Under the pieces are notes generated by a model that was not told the origin of the DNA, did not search any database, and saw only the letters and a list, made by a program, of their open reading frames with translations. Shown here piece by piece: positions 13,763-15,674 of a stretch of 15,674 nt of DNA. Both the position numbers and the translations under genes were made by a program. Every line of letters starts with the position of its first letter. Positions within the stretch are counted from its first letter, which is position 1. Source of the stretch: an uncultured Clostridia bacterium (lineage in GTDB: Bacteria > Bacillota > Clostridia > Christensenellales > Borkfalkiaceae); the NCBI GenBank assembly GCA_947176485.1, contig CAMWQS010000027.1, forward strand, positions 1-15,674, in the 5' to 3' direction.

Positions 13763-13972
13763 TTACCTAAATCTGCGGGTGGCAATATTTACCAGTGCGT
13801 TTTCCACGGCGGGGGCGCCCGCTTTATCCGAGAATACGATTTTGATTGGCGTTGACTTGACGCGGAAGCAGTACGGGTTTTTTACGGTTTTTATAAAACA
13901 CGAAAGCCGTTCTTGGACGGAGTTGCCCGTGATTTCTACTGTGGAAATATCGATTAGTTCTTTATTGGTCAT
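13763..13972 (-). CDS. Small conserved-type protein encoded upstream of the recombinase
   Basis: A 69-residue cytoplasmic protein without signal or membrane segment. It contains DISTVEITGN, QERLSCFIKTVKNPYCFR and PIKIVFSD, a compact mixed alpha/beta pattern. From memory, short proteins with a KNPYCFRxxxxxIKxxFS core occur next to site-specific recombinases in clostridial elements, but I cannot confirm the family name. It lies 74 nt upstream of the recombinase on the same strand with no terminator between, so it is probably cotranscribed. It could be a recombination directionality factor or simply an accessory element protein; neither is shown by sequence. The ATG start is preceded by no clear Shine-Dalgarno site. 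Confidence 0.6.
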   Translation of the reverse strand: MTNKELIDISTVEITGNSVQERLSCFIKTVKNPYCFRVKSTPIKIVFSDKAGAPAVENALVNIATRRFR

Positions 13973-14000
13973 ATTTCGGTTTTTGCCACAACAGGGTCAA

Positions 14001-14028
14001 ATTATACCGAGCATATTAAGATTGTATA
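14001..14028 (-). promoter_or_regulatory. Possible promoter of the small ORF-recombinase pair
   Basis: Minus strand: TATACA (14028-14023), a 16-nt spacer and a perfect TATAAT (14006-14001), about 28 nt before the ATG at 13972. The -35 box is weak (4 of 6). No developmental (sigma-E-like) motif was recognised with confidence. Confidence 0.35.
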
Positions 14029-14089
14029 ATTATTCTATTACTGGTACAAACACAAATCCGGTACCGTATCAAACGCATTATAGTTTAAT

Positions 14090-14145
14090 AAGTATAATCT
14101 AATTATAATATCACCTTGACATTTGATTACGATTAGATTATACTT
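14090..14145. repeat. 14-bp perfect inverted repeat around the O-antigen-ligase promoter
   Basis: AAGTATAATCTAAT (14090-14103) is the exact reverse complement of ATTAGATTATACTT (14132-14145), separated by 28 bp. The right arm contains the -10 box and the spacer holds the -35 box. It is an operator candidate or a very small invertible segment. The rest of the 181-bp intergenic stretch (13973-14153) shows only AT-rich sequence and a GGTAC...GGTACC repeat at about 14043-14066. Confidence 0.85.
14116..14144 (+). promoter_or_regulatory. Consensus sigma-A promoter of the O-antigen-ligase-like gene
   Basis: A perfect TTGACA (14116-14121), a 17-nt spacer and TATACT (14139-14144). The ATG is only 9 nt after the -10 box, so the leader would be about 0-4 nt. 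There is no Shine-Dalgarno site. Confidence 0.75.
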
Positions 14146-14153
14146 TTAACGTT

Positions 14154-15644
14154 ATGGTTACCACCATTGAAAAGATAAAACGCAGTAAAGCGTTGGATAT
14201 AATTAAAAAAATAATATCGTCTAAATTTCTGCCTTTTGCTACCGTGGCGGTGCTGCTTCCTTGCTATTACTTGGGCTGGGACGTAGTTGCGATGTATTAT
14301 ATGGGATTGGTTATAATATCAATACTGTTACTGCTTGAAGATATTACACCGCTCATCCCGCAGATTACTTTCGTTAATTTAGTAGTTTCACTTAAAAATA
14401 CTCCCGCAGACACGATGTTTGCATCCGACTATTATAGTCAAACGGCAGTTTTGGCGCAGATTATCGCGATAGTTGCACTTATGATCTGCGCGTTGATATA
14501 CAGATTCGTGCTGTGCTGTGTTAAAAAGAAAATGAAGCTTGACCCCGTATTTTACGGGTTGTGCGTTCTCTCCTTCGCGTTTATACTAAACGGACTTTTC
14601 AGCGAAAATTATACCCCGAAAAACCTTCTTTTCGGCGTAGTACTGTCTATTTGCTTTTTGTTTATTTACGCTACGATAAAGGGCAATATAAAGATTAATA
14701 AAGAAAACTTTGATAAGATAGCTTACGGGTTCGTGGCATTAAGCGTGCTTCTTATTACCGAGCTTATAGTGGCGTACGCGACTACCGAGGACTTATTCTT
14801 TAACGGACATATATATAGGGAAAAGCTTATGTTCGGCTGGGGCACTTATAATAATTACGGTTTGCTTATCGTAATGTGCATCCCCCCCGTGCTTTATCTG
14901 GCGGGGAAAGAAAAGTGCGGATATCTGTTAACCGGTTATTCCTTATTAGTTTTAGCCGCGACCTTCCTTTGTTGCAGCAGACAAGCTATGATTGGCGCAC
15001 TTATTATTTACCCTATATGCATTATAATTCTGCTTGTTAAAGGTAAATACCGCATACCGAATATATGTATTGCGGCGGCGGCAGTTGCGGGCGGCATCGT
15101 CTTTATATGTATTTTCAGAGAAAAATTCGCAGAATTTTTTAAAACTGTTTTCGAAAACGTGTTCGTAAACGGTGAGATTAACGGAAGCGGCCGTTGGAGA
15201 TTATGGAAAGACGCGTTGGACTACTTCGGTTCCGCCCCCATATTCGGTTCGGGCTTTTACGTTGAGTACGTTTACACCGGCGCACTCGGGTTCTTCCCCT
15301 TAATGTGCCACAATACGGTACTGGAATTAATGGCGGCGTGCGGAATAGTCGGACTTGCCGCATATTTAGCCCACAGAGTGCAGACGGTAATTTCATTCTT
15401 TAAAAACGTTACGCTTGAACGCACTTTTATTGCGTTGACGATACTACCTATTCTTCTACTATCACTGTTGGACGTGCATATCTTCGTAATATTCCCCACG
15501 TTTATATACAGCTCGCTTTTGGCGGTACTTATAAAATCACAGGATAAGACGCCCGAAGCAGTAACGGTAAACGAAGTTAAAACCGAGTGTACGGACGACA
15601 AAGCTGACGAAAAAGAAAGCGACGCTATGAAAGAAGAAAATTAA
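14154..15644 (+). CDS. O-antigen ligase / polymerase-like polytopic membrane protein
   Basis: A 496-residue integral membrane protein with about eleven hydrophobic helices and a long charged C-terminal tail (about 460-496, rich in D, E and K). It fits the WaaL/Wzy-type family (O-antigen ligase domain): FLCCSRQAMIGAL near 273, a large extracytoplasmic loop with SGRWRLWKDALDYFGSAPIFGSGF (about 343-366), and CHNTVLELMAACGIVG near 385. Family members polymerise or attach lipid-linked glycans outside the membrane. In a Gram-positive this usually means capsule, exopolysaccharide or wall-glycan assembly. The neighbouring genes that would name the pathway lie outside the window. It reads away from the recombinase and has its own strong promoter. 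It is likely the first gene of a rightward operon, either resident or element cargo. Confidence 0.82.
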   Translation: MVTTIEKIKRSKALDIIKKIISSKFLPFATVAVLLPCYYLGWDVVAMYYMGLVIISILLLLEDITPLIPQITFVNLVVSLKNTPADTMFASDYYSQTAVLAQIIAIVALMICALIYRFVLCCVKKKMKLDPVFYGLCVLSFAFILNGLFSENYTPKNLLFGVVLSICFLFIYATIKGNIKINKENFDKIAYGFVALSVLLITELIVAYATTEDLFFNGHIYREKLMFGWGTYNNYGLLIVMCIPPVLYLAGKEKCGYLLTGYSLLVLAATFLCCSRQAMIGALIIYPICIIILLVKGKYRIPNICIAAAAVAGGIVFICIFREKFAEFFKTVFENVFVNGEINGSGRWRLWKDALDYFGSAPIFGSGFYVEYVYTGALGFFPLMCHNTVLELMAACGIVGLAAYLAHRVQTVISFFKNVTLERTFIALTILPILLLSLLDVHIFVIFPTFIYSSLLAVLIKSQDKTPEAVTVNEVKTECTDDKADEKESDAMKEEN

Positions 15645-15674
15645 AAGATATATAAAAAGCGGCTTGCGCAAATG

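Larger units (their letters stand above)
11943..15674. mobile_element. Left part of an integrated element interrupting spoVAD (right end not in window)
   Basis: The insertion is inferred because spoVAD is cut cleanly at a conserved motif and a large serine recombinase gene lies 49 bp from the cut, reading towards it. A small co-oriented ORF precedes the recombinase. The O-antigen-ligase-like gene further right is in opposite orientation and may be cargo. The other spoVAD half and the second attachment site should lie to the right; if they do not, the boundary given here is wrong. Confidence 0.45.

Noticed and set aside
14116..14130. ATTTGATTAC near the ligase promoter resembling the repeats by rlmH (902-911)
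   Set aside because: A 10-bp AT-rich match in 15 kb is easily chance and the contexts differ.
15627..15674. Possible next gene overlapping the end of the ligase gene, or starting at the final ATG (15672-15674)
   Set aside because: The frame after the ligase stop opens just behind a TGA with no start codon or ribosome site, and the final ATG cannot be judged without more sequence.
1..15674. CRISPR arrays, tRNA or rRNA genes, insertion sequences
   Set aside because: No regularly spaced repeats, no cloverleaf or rRNA sequence, and no transposase reading frame were seen on either strand.

Overview
The window looks like chromosome from an endospore-forming member of the Firmicutes (Clostridia), probably an uncultured gut-type lineage. 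The evidence is a class I two-subunit fumarase, a Phe T-box leader in front of pheS-pheT, spoVA and yunB sporulation genes, a BspA-type leucine-rich-repeat lipoprotein with Clostridia-style N-terminal modules, AGGAGG-like ribosome sites, and a long clostridial-type serine recombinase. Species cannot be named from the sequence.

Layout. Bases 1-2323 form a leftward set: CPBP membrane protease, rlmH, an M14 metallopeptidase and the start of a nucleoside/cytosine-type deaminase cut by the window edge. A 77-bp, almost perfectly symmetric divergent promoter (2324-2400) separates it from the rightward fumarase alpha/beta pair. Next comes a complete T-box riboswitch (specifier UUC, Phe) controlling pheS-pheT (3770-7555). 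A membrane-anchored XRE-type regulator follows with its own promoter and TTG start; it ends at a bidirectional terminator shared with a convergent BspA-like lipoprotein gene.

From 9148 to 13972 everything reads leftward. The lipoprotein gene is preceded by a 192-bp intergenic region with a good promoter, an 86-nt compound hairpin and an intrinsic terminator: a candidate small RNA or attenuator. Upstream lie yunB, whose start codon is buried in an 18-bp perfect inverted repeat, then spoVAE, then only the last third of spoVAD. The spoVAD reading frame is cut inside a conserved motif. Directly abutting the cut is a terminator, then a large serine recombinase and a small co-oriented ORF. The 5' two thirds of spoVAD are not in the window.

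The main hypothesis is that a recombinase-carrying element sits inside spoVAD, in the style of the skin element in sigK. Excision would rebuild spoVAD and reconnect spoVAE and yunB to the spoVA promoter. Plain gene inactivation is the alternative. The rightward O-antigen-ligase-like gene at the right end has a consensus promoter overlapped by a 14-bp inverted repeat. It may be cargo of the element or resident DNA.

Several promoters here place the -10 box only 6-9 nt before the start codon, without a Shine-Dalgarno site, suggesting leaderless mRNAs.
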